Source of the DNA: Silene conica
Taxonomy: Eukaryota > Streptophyta > Magnoliopsida > Caryophyllales > Caryophyllaceae
Direction of reading: 5' to 3'
DNA: 64,000 nt
Assembly (NCBI GenBank): GCA_029255685.2
Contig: CM055317.2
Location: 76,745,460 to 76,809,459 of the forward strand
Both the position numbers and the translations under genes were made by a program. This document shows positions 40,301 to 53,000 of this stretch, one piece after another (positions within the stretch are counted from its first letter, which is position 1; each line of letters starts with the position of its first letter). Under the pieces are notes generated by a model. It was not told where the DNA came from. It did not search any database and worked only from the letters and a program-made list of their open reading frames with translations.

Positions 40301-41665
40301 AGCAAATGGGAGATTTGGAGTTGAATGGAGGGGGTATAGCAGCAAGAACTAAGGACTTATAATGTTAACATTCGGAGTTCATAATTGAAAAAATAGTTAA
40401 ATGGTTTAACATTTCTCACCATTAGGAACTTTTCAAGGCTCCTTAATGGTTTAGAGAAACTTCTATTTTGAGACATCCAGAGTCTAGGGTAAAGCTTCAA
40501 CAAAATATCGTTCCTTAACTTGGATATAGCAAAAGAAAAATATCTCAACCAAAAAAACGCCTAGGGGGGAGTTTCTAAATGGGTATACGACGCTATTTGT
40601 GTGGTGAAAATGAAATCCATGGATCATCTTTTGTTGTTTCGCACTTAGGTCATATCATTGTGGAATATAACTTTATCTTTGTGCTGGACTTGCATTGGAG
40701 AGTTGGAGTCAACTTCATAAGACTGAACGTTCCTTCTACTTCAAAGAAAATGGTGAAAGAGAATTGGATGTGAAAAGTGTGTAAGACCGTTTCCTTCACT
40801 ATTTAGTGTACTTAGAAACAAACTATAGTGGAGTTCCGACGACACTACTTCTACAAGTCAACAAGTGGTACAGTTCGAGTCAAGTGCTCCATTCAACTGC
40901 TCTTACACGAACTTAACGTTTGCTCTCTTTATCGATACTAGCTCAAGAGCTTGATCTCATCACACTCCTTTTGTATAGGTACCCCAACCCCCGTTCATCT
41001 CTTTTTCAGTTTTTGATCCTGAATAATCAGCATACTCTAGTTTTACTAACATAAACAATACATCCTCTATAATATAGTCTGATCCTGAGACACTACCCTA
41101 AAAATTACTGTATTTAGCACGTTAACTCCGTCTAAACGTTAAAACGGCTCATAACAAGCTAAGACAACTGTAACTATGCGACCACCATGGAGCATCCATT
41201 TCCATGGACGATTCTCCTTCAAAACCAGCATTCCACATCTCTATCAATTCCACAAAAAATTTCAACACACTCCCTCACTAAATTTGGATAAAGAACTAAT
41301 TCCTGGATAGCTAAAGCAAACATGCCATTTGGTTACTCAATTCTACCAAAAACCAACACCATTAAACCCGCTTTCGCCGGCTTTCGATACTTTGCTTTCT
41401 ACTCTAATGAATCAAGCAATACAAGTATACAACAACAAAGCAAAAAAAAAATATATATATATACCCTTTGGAGCAAACGTTGAGTAGAACGAATTTGATT
41501 CTTAAGAGAAGCAGCTTTTGATTTCTTCTTGTTAATACCACCATTGTTATTATTACCAGTATTCTTATGAACAGCTCCAGCAACAACACCAAGCTTTGAT
41601 TTATAACTGGTGTTGCTCTTGTTATTGGGTTTTTGCCTGCTTCCTCGCAATGGAAGCTTCCCCAT
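37302..41665 (-). CDS. EFG1: rRNA-processing protein EFG1-like
   Basis: Seven exons, minus strand: 41665-41465, 39812-39683, 39582-39455, 39302-39167, 38662-38548, 37998-37929 and 37841-37302, all GT-AG, giving 439 residues. The N-terminal half matches the Efg1 family: 'SLKNQIRSTQRLLQR', then 'DLPAELREAQEKKLEELK', a charged coiled coil and 'DLEYVRFFPKAEKYVPLF'. Yeast Efg1 is a nucleolar factor for 18S rRNA maturation in the small-subunit processome. A Glu/Asp/Ser-rich linker follows (about 205-240). The last exon encodes five imperfect 26-residue repeats (such as 'GGFQHAHVGQSSNRRPTSDF'), rich in Gln, Asn, Ser and Arg. The protein ends in a basic 'KKPRKRRPKKKK' segment, a likely nuclear or nucleolar signal. 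The long C-terminal extension is absent from yeast Efg1. Confidence 0.9.
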
Positions 41666-41736
41666 ATTCAAACTAACAATCTTTCAAGCAAAAAGCAGCA
41701 AAAAAAAAAAAAAAGTAAACAATTGATGTCAATTTT

Positions 41737-41895
41737 CTAGGGTTTTGGAGATAATTGTTCCGATTAATTCATTTCTGGGTGAAAAGAGGGGTGCGAAAAG
41801 GGGAACATCGTCATGTTAGAATTAGGTAACATACCCAACCCTAAAGACTAGAGAGGTTCGGTTGCTTGCTCCAACTCCACATGGCCCATTGGGCC
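41737..41895 (-). promoter_or_regulatory. Telo-box and site II motifs upstream of EFG1
   Basis: Upstream of the start at 41665 there is AAAACCCTA (minus strand, 41738-41746), AACCCTAA at 41837-41844, and a paired GGCCCA/TGGGCC at 41883-41888 and 41890-41895. In plants, telo-boxes together with site II (TGGGCY) elements mark promoters of ribosomal-protein and ribosome-biogenesis genes. This agrees with the EFG1 assignment. Motif occurrence is observed; function is inferred. Confidence 0.65.
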
Positions 41896-42091
41896 GATAT
41901 ATTCAAACTTGGGCTCCAGATAATACTCGCCCGATTAGGATGCCAATGGCTAAAGATCATCAACATTTTTCCATGGGATGAGCATACGTTCAAGACCGGA
42001 TTGGACTGAACATGGGACGAAAAATCGACTAAAAAAATTGTGTGGAAGATCGAACCTAAAATTTTCCGTTTCTGTATAGGATTAAACTGAA

Positions 42092-43198
42092 CTAGGTTGT
42101 AACCCGTAAAATTTACGGGTCTGTTTTTTAAACTTTAGATGAATATAGTTAATAATATTGGAGATAAGCAAATTAATTATTTACTGTGGCCTGTTTTTAA
42201 CTTTAGATGAATACCGTAATTAATAATATCAAAGAAAGCTGATTAATTATATACATATAAATAAATTTTGAATTATTTATGACACATGTCGGTATGACGG
42301 TATATATGAGCTATCATATAGTTGTTCATTAAGATGATCAAGACTTACAATAGAATTTGTATACTTTTAGTTACTCATTGCACCATTTTTAAAATATGTA
42401 ACCCATATATAAAATAAAGTTTTATATTACATATCGTACAATAAAAGCAAAACGTAAATAATCTGATGAGACGTGAGTAGTAAATGTATAGTTGGGTTAA
42501 AAAAAACGTATTTTTAATTATATTTATTAAAAATGTTCATATAATAAATAACAGTTATTGCGCGCGACATCTTACACGAAGACATTCCAAAATTATTAAA
42601 TGACCACTCATTTACTATTTACTATATTAAATAAATACTCCGTAGTTGTTAAAATGTTTCGCATTCACGTGAATAGTCAGATGTCTTACAATAAATCGAA
42701 AATGTAGTGTAATAAATCACGACGCTCACATAAGTATATATACCGATGAAGAGTAATTATTCCGACCCATATTTAATAACGATTAAACCATAAAAAAATG
42801 TAGTCTAAAAAATTCTTGTAGGTATTCCGACCCGTAATTATTCCGACCCATATGTAAATCGAAAATGTAGTCTAAAAAATACTTGTAGGTATTTTTTTGT
42901 TCGGTGATTATGGATTGGTAACTCTAGGATTTAGGCCGTGCTACGGAATTAATCTTCAGCCAAAACTGTCATTATTTATTGTTTCAATATATGGAATGAA
43001 ATTTTCTGATTCAATAGATTTAGTCCGTGAAATCTTGGAATAGTTATTATACCATTATACCATATCTTGAATCTTATTGGACAATAGCTCTAGGATGAAT
43101 CTAATTGGATAATAGCTCTATGATGCTTTACAACGCGACACGTAAGACAAAGCTTTTTTCTAGTGATGCCACGTCAGCAGCTTGGCTTCTGCATTAGA
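42092..43198 (-). mobile_element. Non-autonomous Helitron
   Basis: Minus strand: it starts 'TCTAATGCAGAAGCC' at 43198 (preceded by A) with 'gacgtggcat' shortly after. It ends with hairpin 'cccgtaaattttacggg', then 'ttacaacctag' at 42092 (followed by T). The 3' half matches the family at 31970-32610. The first 5' part was later tandemly duplicated, giving a second 5' end at 43734. Confidence 0.75.
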
Positions 43199-43744
43199 TA
43201 AATATATGATAGTCAGATGTCTTACAATAAATCGAAAATGTAGTGTAATAAATCACGACGCTCACATAAGTATATATTCCGATGAAGAGTAATTATTCCG
43301 ACCCATATTTAATAACGATTAAACCATAAAAAAATGTAGTCTAAAAAATTCTTGTAGGTATTCCGACCCGTAATTATTCCGACCCATATGTAAATCGAAA
43401 ATGTAGTCTAAAAAATACTTGTAGGTATTTTTTTGTTCGGTGATTATGGATTGGTAACTCTAGGATTTAGGCCGTGCTACGGAATTAATCTTCAGCCAAA
43501 ACTGTCATTATTTATTGTTTCAATATATGGAATGAAATCTTCTGATTCAATAGATTTAGTCCGTGAAATCTTGGAATAGTTATTATACCATTATACCATA
43601 TCTTGAATCTTATTGGACAATAGCTCTAGGATGAATCTAATTGGATAATAGCTCTATGATGCTTTACAACGCGACACGTAAGACAAAGCTTTTTTCTAGT
43701 GATGCCACGTCAGCAGCTTGGCTTCTGCATTAGATAAATATATG
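42673..43744. repeat. 536-bp tandem duplication
   Basis: Copy 1 (42673-43208) and copy 2 (43209-43744) are almost identical. I see only two differences (A/T in 'tatatWccgatg' and T/C in 'gaaatYttctg'). Both span the Helitron 5' end plus about 10 bp of flanking DNA, so the event happened after the Helitron inserted and is recent. Confidence 0.92.
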
Positions 43745-45017
43745 ATTGTTTGCTTCGATCTTATACCAAATTGACCAAGTTAAATTTCCCGGTATTATTG
43801 TTTATGATTAAAAAAATTTGATTTTATTAAGTTAAAAGAATTTGTTGCATTAGATCAAAGTTGATTTAGTTAATTCCGAATATTGAGTTTATAATAACTT
43901 TTGAGCTAATGTATCAAATTCTTCTACAAATTTCTCAAAATTTAGTTATTAAAATCACAAATTTCGGTCCACTTATTTTGGACTAGACTAGACTGAAAAT
44001 TGTACTTTTACATGACAAGGACCAATGGTTAGATCTAGAAAAATTCTTTAAGGATACGATCCAAACAAAATGATCTAACCAATTCATTTTTTTCGTTATG
44101 GTGTCCTATTATTCTTCTTATTATTATTATTATTAAGAAGAGTACAGTTGCTGAGCTGAAGTTAATAGATCAAAAATAAATCAAATGAGTTGAATTAAAC
44201 TAATCAAACTTAATTTTACTAAATTATCCTTGACTAAATTAAAATAAATTAATTTAATGTTTGAGAACCTTGAATTGGAACTATATTCTGTAATCGAGAC
44301 ATTTCAATTGGAAACCCCTATAATTTTGAATTAGAATTGACTTGATCCGTTATCAATTTCAAGCTTGTTAAAATTTGGATTTTCAAATACTTGCCATATA
44401 ATATAGTAGACATTTAAATTTCATCAGTTCATTTTATTTTGCGACGCAAATTTTATCACAATATTATTATTTATGATATTTTTTCCGATCGCAAATAGTT
44501 TCCTAGACAATATTTAATTTTCTCAAATATACAAAATTCACTTACCTCAACACATAATTGTCTCGCTCGAGTTCAATTCCAATTAGAGTCGTGTCTTTTC
44601 CAAACACAATTTTGTAATTTAACATGAAACTGAATTCAAATATTTAAATTTTTACAATTAAAATTATAAAAATAAAATAATTATGTGTTCCGAAATACTA
44701 CTTAAAGGAAAAAGAATTGAAACCTCAAACATAAAAAGACGTGGAAAATAATGTCGGCTTCTAATTGCAACAAGTTTTTTTTTCTACTAGTGATTAAGAT
44801 TCGTTCATATTATTGTTTTCTCAATAGCATGAGCAGATCTATTTAGGTGTCTAGGACAATGAGTTAAAAGAAAATTTCCCACCAAATTTATTTGTTGGAG
44901 CACCAACTAGCCTTAAAATTAAAACTAACAAATATTTTAAATAAGACATAGTGAAATGCTAATTAAGCAATAATGAAATATTTCTCAACTATACATACAA
45001 GTGGATGCTATTATTTA
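43745..45017. other. Intergenic AT-rich DNA
   Basis: No gene or recognisable transposon terminus. A TTA/ATT microsatellite lies near 44115-44135. Confidence 0.4.
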
Positions 45018-45309
45018 GGCCCTGTTCTTTTGGACTGAAATTTAAATGAACTGAACTGAACTAAAAGGATCTGGACTGAACTTATAGGAACTGAACTGAA
45101 CTTATAGGAAATGAACTTAACTGAACTTATAGGAACTGAACTGAACTGAACTTATAGGAACTGAACTGAACTTATAGGAACTGAACTGAACTTAACTTAA
45201 CTTAACTTATAGGATCTGAACTGAACTTATAAAATCCGAACTTAATTAACTTTATTTTAATTTAAGTTAACTATTATTATTATTATTGTTGTTGTTGTTG
45301 TTGTTGTTG

Positions 45310-45346
<37 letters not shown>

Positions 45347-45999
45347 CCAATAGATGATATTGATAAAAAATTAGTCTAAAACACAAGGTAGTTTAAAATA
45401 TTTTCAACTTTATATATAATGGTTTGTTCATAGTTCATACATTATACTACAATTACATTACGATAAAAATAATTCAGTATTACAATTTTTTCTAGCCATT
45501 TATTTTCTCTAACAATGATGATAAAGAAATTGATTAATGGGAGAGTGACAATTGGTGAGGGTGAGGGCGTCGTATGATGAGTTGTTGTTTTTTGGCATTA
45601 GTGAGGATGATAGTTTGACATTAATTAGAGAGTAAAAGACGGGTAAATTATTAATGAGTTGTTTTTTTTATAGATGACGTGTATCGAATAATTAAAGCGA
45701 AATGTTTGTATCGGTTGTTAAAAATAATACTCCGTATATAAATTTTCTTAATTGAGTCTATATGAACTGAACTTATAGGAACTGAACTGAACTGAACTGA
45801 TAGGAACTGAACTGAACTTATAGGAACTGAACTGAACTGAACTGATAGGAACTGAACTGAACTTATAGGAACTAAACTGAACTGAACTGAACTTATAGGA
45901 TCTGAACTGAACTTATAGAAACTGAACTGAATTGAACTGAACTTATAGGATCTGAAGTGAACTTAAGTTAAGTGACTTGAAATCCAAAAGAACATGCCC
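45018..45999. mobile_element. Tourist-like element with minisatellite arms
   Basis: The termini 'ggccctgttcttttgga' and the inverse of 'tccaaaagaacatgccc' are flanked by TTA (45015-45017 and 46000-46002), as in PIF/Harbinger elements. Both arms are filled with direct repeats of 'gaactgaactgaacttatag' and shorter GAACT units (about 45040-45240 and 45755-45965). A TTG/TTA microsatellite lies at 45283-45345. There is no transposase. It is 982 bp. Confidence 0.8.
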
Positions 46000-46261
46000 T
46001 TATACGTTTAGAACATATGAATACAAAGGCTTTAAGTTAAATTTTGTGTTGCACTATACATGTATCTATCATCTATTCACGTAGTTTGATTTTCGAATCA
46101 CGATTTCTCATTTTATATGGAACACCAGTTCTAACTCTTCTAAGCTTAAAACATGCAAAATATTCCACATAAAACAATGAACAAAAACTTTATAACATCA
46201 ATGCAAATAGAATGATATTTTAACCCATTCTGTTTTTAAGGCAATTACTCCCTAACAAAAA

Positions 46262-46460
46262 TTAGTAAGTCTTGTTTGCGACGGGTCACCATTTGTGACG
46301 GATATTTTATGAGATAAAATGGATACAAAATGAGTTAGTGGAGAAAGGGACCACATGAATAGTGTTGGAGAGAGAGAAAAAAAAGTGGGTATTTTGTGAG
46401 AGAAAACGATATCCGTCACAAGTTTGCGACGGATAGTGCCGTTGCAAATAAGAATTTGTG
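46262..46460 (+). mobile_element. MITE of a four-copy family, copy 1
   Basis: It begins 'ttagtaagtcttgtttgcgacgg' and ends 'ccgttgcaaataagaatttgtg', which are imperfect inverted repeats. An inner pair 'gtgacggata/tatccgtcac' is also inverted. It is closely related to copies at 49087, 48257 (opposite strand) and 60291 (opposite strand). Confidence 0.65.
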
Positions 46461-46675
46461 AAAAAAAATGGTCTCGATTCATTCCATATATGCACAACAA
46501 ACTGCTATAACTTTAACTCCCTCTACGACTGTTTAAACCAAAAAATATCCCAACATCACATTATACAACAATGAGAGCACAACAAAGCAATTTTAAATCC
46601 TAAACCAGGTAAGATATTATGTGATAATAAAGACAAAACGTTTGCCTTTTTTTAGTCAATTTGTCATTTAATTTA

Positions 46676-46971
46676 GCACTCGTTTGGTTGCCCCTATAAA
46701 AATGGGTGAATTGGGAAATCCCATGATTTAGAAAAAATGAAGTTGTTTGGTTACTTCAAATCATGGGATTTTCTTTTTCCTAGGAATTCCCAACTCCTCC
46801 ATTATGGAGGAATTTGATTACCTAGGGCCCCTAGGTAATTGGAAATTCCTGTGTTAATTCAATTCCAGGATGTCAACCAAACGAATTTTAGGCAATTCAC
46901 GTGAATTGGCCAATTCACGTGTTTTGGAAAATCATGGGAAATTAATTCCCGTATGGCAACCAAACGAGGCC
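46676..46971. mobile_element. Tourist-like MITE
   Basis: The termini 'gcactcgtttggttgcc' and the inverse of 'ggcaaccaaacgaggc' are flanked by TTA (46673-46675 and 46972-46974). The interior is fold-back with 'aattcacgtgaattggccaattcacg'. It is 296 bp. Confidence 0.85.
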
Positions 46972-47681
46972 TTAATATATACTGTATTTGACTAGTCGTA
47001 AACCGTGGAATATATTGCCACCATTTGTTATGCGGTGTTTGTATTTGGTAAACAACAAATTGATAAATTTCAGTATATTCAATGTTTTTAGTATATTTGA
47101 CCCACCAAACTTCTCATCAATGTGTTCGGCAAATAGCGTATTTAAAATGGTAAATCAAGTTTCAATCTAAGTAGTATTTTTTTTTAGTATGCGTCTAGTA
47201 AACACTTTTACAAAATATCCTAATTGAAACATATTATTCAAACTTACCATTTCATTCTGTCATCTTTAATCTGTTTCACTAATTTACTTCTGTTAATTAT
47301 AAGCTACCAATCTCCGCACATTCACATGGAGTCTAAAACGTCACCAATTTGAGAAGATCAATTTTTTTCCATTAACAGCAAAAAAATGGAACTAGTCCCA
47401 CTTAAAAAAGTTGAAAAAAATATCCCAATATTACATAAGAAGATGACGACATGAAAGAGATCTCCCCTAACCGAAGAAATCTATGTCACCATCTGACCGT
47501 CCAGATGTAAACCGATCTACAGCGACCAATCATGAAGATATAGCCACGCACCCTATTGGTCCACGTTATGAACCCTTTCATACTTCTCCAACCCTACCAC
47601 TACTGACCAACTATTGTAGTAAACACACTACCAACCAAATTCGACCCACGAGATTTTCATGCCTACATGTCCTCTCCTCCT

Positions 47682-48180
47682 CTAGGTAGCACGGACACTT
47701 CTCGTAATGAGCCGTACCGTGTCCGACACCGTGTCCGACACCGACACTCCACGGACACACGTCGAAACGTGTCCAAAACCTAAACTGCCGTGTCTAACTT
47801 TCTACATTTATTTAGGCACGTGTCCGACGCGTGTCCATGGTATTTGAGCCGTGTCCGTCGCGTGTCCACGTTATTTGGTTATCATTTCCGTTGAATGATA
47901 TTCTTCAGACGAGAAATGCGCTATCGAAAGAGATTAATTAAAATATTGATTTGGATGAGGAATGAAAATAAATTTATTATCAATGGCAAGTTTTACTTTC
48001 ACTCATTTAAAATTAATATCAAATAATTTTACAAAAATAAAATCAAACATTTATAACTATAAAATGTATATTTTATTAAATTTAAATGCCGTGTCCCGTG
48101 TCCTAAATTTCATGGCATGCCGTGTCCCGTGTCCGTGTCGTGTTCGTGTCCGTGTCCGTGTCCGTTTTGGTGCTACCTAG
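47682..48180. mobile_element. hAT element with GTGTCCG minisatellite
   Basis: The termini 'ctaggtagcac' and 'gtgctacctag' are perfect inverse repeats, flanked by the 8-bp duplication 'ctcctcct' (47674-47681 and 48181-48188). Subterminal regions carry many 'cgtgtccg'/'cggacac' units in opposite orientation at the two ends. There is no transposase frame. It is 499 bp. Confidence 0.85.
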
Positions 48181-48256
48181 CTCCTCCTTTTAAGACTTTA
48201 ACGTATTTATCGGACGAGCTCTTCTAACACCGATATATCCGTCTTATATTTAAAAT

Positions 48257-48420
48257 ACAAATTTTCATTTGTGACGGTGGTATTTATGACGGAAACCGTT
48301 TTTTTTTCCAGAAATACCCATTTGTTCTCTCTCCGACACTATTCATGTGGTCCCCTTTCTCCACTAACTCATTTTGTATCCATTTTATCTCACAAAATAT
48401 CCGTCACAAACAAGACTTAT
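48257..48420 (-). mobile_element. MITE of the four-copy family, copy 2
   Basis: Opposite orientation to copy 1. The 12-bp sequence 'tatatttaaaat' flanks it exactly (48245-48256 and 48421-48432). A target duplication of 9-12 bp points to a Mutator-like origin. Confidence 0.65.
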
Positions 48421-48432
48421 TATATTTAAAAT

Positions 48433-49086
48433 GTATCATACACGTTTTATTTGTTTAGATAAATACGGAGTAGTTGTTTGTATTGGTAAGCAATATATTG
48501 ACCAATTTTTAACATATTTAAGGGCTTTTTTAGCATCTTTGATTAGTTAATATGTTAATTTCATAGTGTTTGGTACCGATCAAGCATATTGGTTAGCACT
48601 TCGCATATTCTGAACTAGGAAATTTTACTAAATTTTACAAAAAAAAAATTGGCAATCAATCTACTGATCGTAATCTGCTAGTTACCAAACACTCAAATTA
48701 ATTCTGTTAATTACAACATACGAAGTATTATTCAAATCTTTTGTTAAAGTCTATCGTGTATAACATGCCGTGAGTCGTGACAAAATATCCGCGGTTTACT
48801 AGACAGGGCCAGGGAGTAATATTTTGCTAGGATTTAGATTTATGATTTATCTTATTTATAGGAGTAAAAGTTATTTATTAATCCGTTTTAAATGTTAAAC
48901 TGATAATATCCGTCTTAAATAAAAATATGTTTTGTCGTACAAGATTTATCAACACTCTATGTCTTCTTATTGGTGAATGGTTGGGGGCTTCATTCCCCAA
49001 CACTATTATTCGTCCATGTCTTTTGTTTTTCTGCTTTCTGTAGGTAGTACTATTTGTGGTCGTATAAATGTATAATATCTCAAAAT
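48433..49086. other. Intergenic AT-rich DNA
   Basis: No gene. A short sequence 'ccgcggtttactag' near 48790 is an inverse match of 'ctagtcgtaaaccgtgga' at 46992; the pair may mark the ends of an older, nested insertion. Confidence 0.3.
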
Positions 49087-49281
49087 AGTAAATCTTGCTT
49101 GCGACGGGTCATTATTTATGACGGATATTTTTTGAGGTAAAATGGATATAAAATGAGTTAGTAGAGAAAGGGGACCACAGGAATAGTGTTGCAGAGAGAG
49201 AAAAAGTGGGTATTTTGTGAGAGAAAACGGTATCCGTCACAAGCTTGCGACGGATAGTGCCGTTGCAAATAAGAATTTGTG
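49087..49281 (+). mobile_element. MITE of the four-copy family, copy 3
   Basis: Colinear with copy 1 over its whole length (195 bp against about 199), with scattered substitutions. It shares 'gagttagtRgagaaag', 'gtgggtattttgtgagaga' and 'cggatagtgccgttgc'. Confidence 0.7.
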
Positions 49282-49712
49282 ATCCCAAAATAAGGTGGGA
49301 TGGAGGACTTGTTTGATAATGTATAACTTTTGAAATTCAAACGGTTTTTTAATGACGATTGACAAAATTTGTGGCTTAAACTTCATTACAATGATTTTTT
49401 AGGTTGAATTTGGTAGATTGAATGATGAGGGTTTGCATATGTATAAGTGACTAAGTGAGTATGTTATCATTTGAGTGAGGACAAAGACGATTTTTTATAT
49501 TTAATTATGAAAGAATTGTGTCAAAATTTGAAGTATATATGTATCTAATTGAATATTGAAGAATGTCAAAACCTTGAAATTTTTTTAAACATATAGGACA
49601 TGATAAATAGTATGATTATATTGAATGTAGCCATTTTCATTGACTACAAATTTGGAAGATTTGGTCTAATATCATGAAAAAGGGGGTAAATAGTTGTGCA
49701 AGAAAGCAATTC

Positions 49713-49921
49713 TAATAGCGTATCGAAGAGTCGTGTAGTTAAGTGTAATTAAGTCTTATCAAGTTAAAGAGTCATGTAATCAGTTTGCTTGTCCCTTCTG
49801 TTCGTTTCCCTTTCCCTTCAGTTACTTTGTGTTTACAACACTACTGCCTACTGTAACTACACTATAAAAGAACGGGAAGTATAATGAGAAGGCATGGGTT
49901 GTTACCATTTTGTGTTTAACA
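49713..49921 (+). repeat. 5' LTR
   Basis: A 209-bp repeat starting 'taatagcgtatcgaag' and ending 'gtgtttaaca'. It contains the TATA-like 'ctataaaag' at 49862-49870, presumably the promoter for the genomic RNA. One base differs from the 3' LTR. Confidence 0.95.
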
Positions 49922-49933
49922 TGGTATCAGTGA
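49922..49933 (+). promoter_or_regulatory. Primer-binding site (initiator tRNA-Met)
   Basis: 'tggtatcag' directly after the 5' LTR complements the 3' end of plant initiator tRNA-Met, the usual primer for Copia minus-strand synthesis. Confidence 0.85.
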
Positions 49934-50011
49934 ATCAAACACCATCAAAATCATCTCAGAAAATCAAACACAATTAAAATCATTAACCTAAAACCAACCC
50001 TAGCCGTCGTG

Positions 50012-53000
50012 ATGACGATCGGTGAAGTTTCAAATACCAAAATTGAAACGTCTTCTCCTTACTATCTTGGTCCTCAGGATAAGCCTGGCGATTATATTAC
50101 TCCAATCCGTCTCACCAATGAAAATTTTGATGCCTGGTCACACGATGTTCGGATTGCGTTAAAATCTCGTCGCAAATATGCTTTTGTTAATGGTAGTATC
50201 ACCACCCCGCAAGCCCCCTGCACGGACGATGATTGGGAAACGATACACTCGATGCTCGTTTCATGGCTGTCAAACACAATCACACCAGAGGTTCGCTCAA
50301 TGTTACCGAAATTCGACAATGCCAAAAAGCTCTGGGATGCTCTTCACGAGCGTTTCAGTATCGTCGATGGTTCCCGAATTCAACAAATTATCGCTGGCCT
50401 CCGGGACTGCCAACAGACCGAAGGTATGACGATTACTATGTATTACGGTAAACTTTGTCAATTATGGGATGACCTTGATAAGCTACAACCTATCATTGAA
50501 TGTCACTGCTGTAAAAGTTGTACTAGTGCGAAACAACATGTTGAGCGTTGCGAATCCGAAAGATTACACCAATTTCTTTTGGGTTTGCTTCCGATGCCGT
50601 ATGCTTCCCTTCGTTCTGTAATTTTGGCTCAGATGCCTCTGCCTACTGTGGCTAGGGCTTACCATATGATGTGTCAAGAGGAGCGGGTCCGAAATATTGG
50701 TAAGACCTCTGACTCACATCCTGATGTTGCTAGTTTTTTGGTTCGAACTCCCAATCGGCCCTCTGGAAAACAACTGTCACAAATGACGCGAACTGAGCGT
50801 CAAAGTCTTCGTTGCAATCACTGTAATAGGGACGGACATGACAGGAGTATGTGTTTTGACCTACTTGGCGAAACACCGGATTGGTATTATGAATTGAAGA
50901 GAAATAAACGTGGTTCTGGCCGCAATTCAGGAGGACGTGGCAGGGGAGAGGTTCGTGGCAACGGAATGTCGAAATCGCGGGATGAAGGTGGTGACAATGT
51001 TCAGACAGAATCTAGTAATTCTGTCATTTCTAAACCCGCAACTTCCGAATCCGCACCAACTACCTCTGCCTCAATGGTAAATGTGTATGGCACGCCCACT
51101 CACGATCATTCCGGTAAGTGGTTAATTGATACGGGGTGTTCACATCACGTTACCGGTAATTTTGCGCTGCTTTCTGATATCAAAAATATTCCGAGTCGTG
51201 TTGTTGGTTTACCCGATGGTACGAAAATCCATGCTTCTGTTATGGGACGTGTGTGTGTAACTGACACTATTACTCTCACTTCTGTTTTATATGTGCCCAG
51301 ATTGACGTGTAATCTTGTCTCTGCCTCACAACTTTGTGATGCCTTGAAGTGCGAAATTGTAACGAATGCTTCGTGTTGTCTAATACAGGACCCGAGTACG
51401 AAGGAGGTGATTGGTGAAGGTGAAAGGCTAGATGGACTATACTATCTTCGACCAAGATTGGCAAAATTGCATGCTGTTGCTGACAAATTATCAACCTTTA
51501 GTTTATGGCATAATAGATTGGGACATCCGTCCGAACACATTGTGAAATTGCTTCCATTTCTTCGTACTACCAAACACTCTTTATCCCAGCCTTGTGAGGT
51601 TTGTCATCGGGCTAAACATATTCGGAGTAATTTTCCGTTAAGTAATAATAATAGCTTGCATGCTTTTGAATTAATACACTGCGACTTGTGGGGTCCGTAT
51701 GACACTCCCTCTACTACGGGTGCTAGGTATTTTTTGACTTTGGTCGATGATTTTTCTCGTGGGGTGTGGATTTATCTATTAACGAACAAGACAGATGTTA
51801 TGGACAAATTTATGCTTTTTATTGCAATGACTAAAAGACAATTTTCCGCCGAGATAAAAATTGTGAGGAGTGATAACGGTACTGAATTTCATGTTTTAAA
51901 ACCCGTTTTTGCCAAACATGGCATCCTCTTCCAGTCGTCTTGTGTCGGTACTCCTCAACAAAATGGGAGGGTAGAGAGGAAACATCAACATATTTTAAAC
52001 GTCGCACGAGCTTTACGATTCCAAAGTGGCCTACCCATCAAATTTTGGGGAGAATGTGCCCTAGCCGCTGCCTATGTCATTAACCGTACCCCATCTCGAC
52101 TTCTCAATGGTGTGACTCCTTATGAATTAATATATAAGAAAAGCCCGAATTTCCAAGCCTTACGTGTCTTTGGTTCATTGTGCTTTGCTCACAACCAACG
52201 AACCAAGGGGGATAAGTTTGCAAGCCGTAGTCGAAAATGTGTCTTTATGGGATATCCGTCCGGACAAAAAGGGTGGTACTTATACGACCTTGAACGGGGA
52301 GATTTTTTTGTGTCACGGGATGTAAAATTCTATGAGGCCCAATTCCCATTTATTACAACCGAGCCCTCTCTTACAGCTGAGCCCAACTTTGTTTTACCAG
52401 GGGCCCACGATTCAAATACCAATATTGGGCCCAATGATCTTATTATTGATTGGGATATGGTTGACCACAATGATATTGTCGAAGAGCCTGATGCCAGTAC
52501 ATCTACGGATCATCATATTCCGGATGCTCCCGAAACCGTGCAGCCCACTCGCAACTCTAACATAGAGAGCTCCAACCCGCCTAATGTAATGGGTCGTGGG
52601 CAACGTACCCGTGTTCCTTCCAAAAATTTGCGGGATTATATTCTCGATTTTTCGAGTGACGATGATGATGAAGATAGTCCATCTAACGCCTCTCATCTTC
52701 ACATACCACCCACCTCCTCAGGTACTTCCTATCCCCTTGCTCATTATTTAACTTGTCGTAAGTTTTCTCCTCCGCACCGCTCCTTCTTGGCAGCTCTCAC
52801 AGCTCACACGGAACCACGAAATTACAAGGCCGCTGTGCAAAGTAGTTCTTGGCGGAAAGCTATGGAGGATGAAATACAAGCACTAATTGCTAATAAGACA
52901 TGGGTTTTAGAACCCCTGCCACCGGGTAAGAAAGCTCTCGGTAGCAAATGGCTATACAAAATAAAATACAAGTCCGACTCGACAATTGAACGCTCTAAGG

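Noticed and set aside
45018..45999. CRISPR-like repeat array (regular GAACT repeats)
   Set aside because: The repeats are directly adjacent without unique spacers, lie in a plant transposon and have no cas genes nearby.
46985..48806. Possible large TIR element with ends 'ctagtcgtaaaccgtgga' and 'tccgcggtttactag'
   Set aside because: The inverse match is short and imperfect and no target duplication was found.
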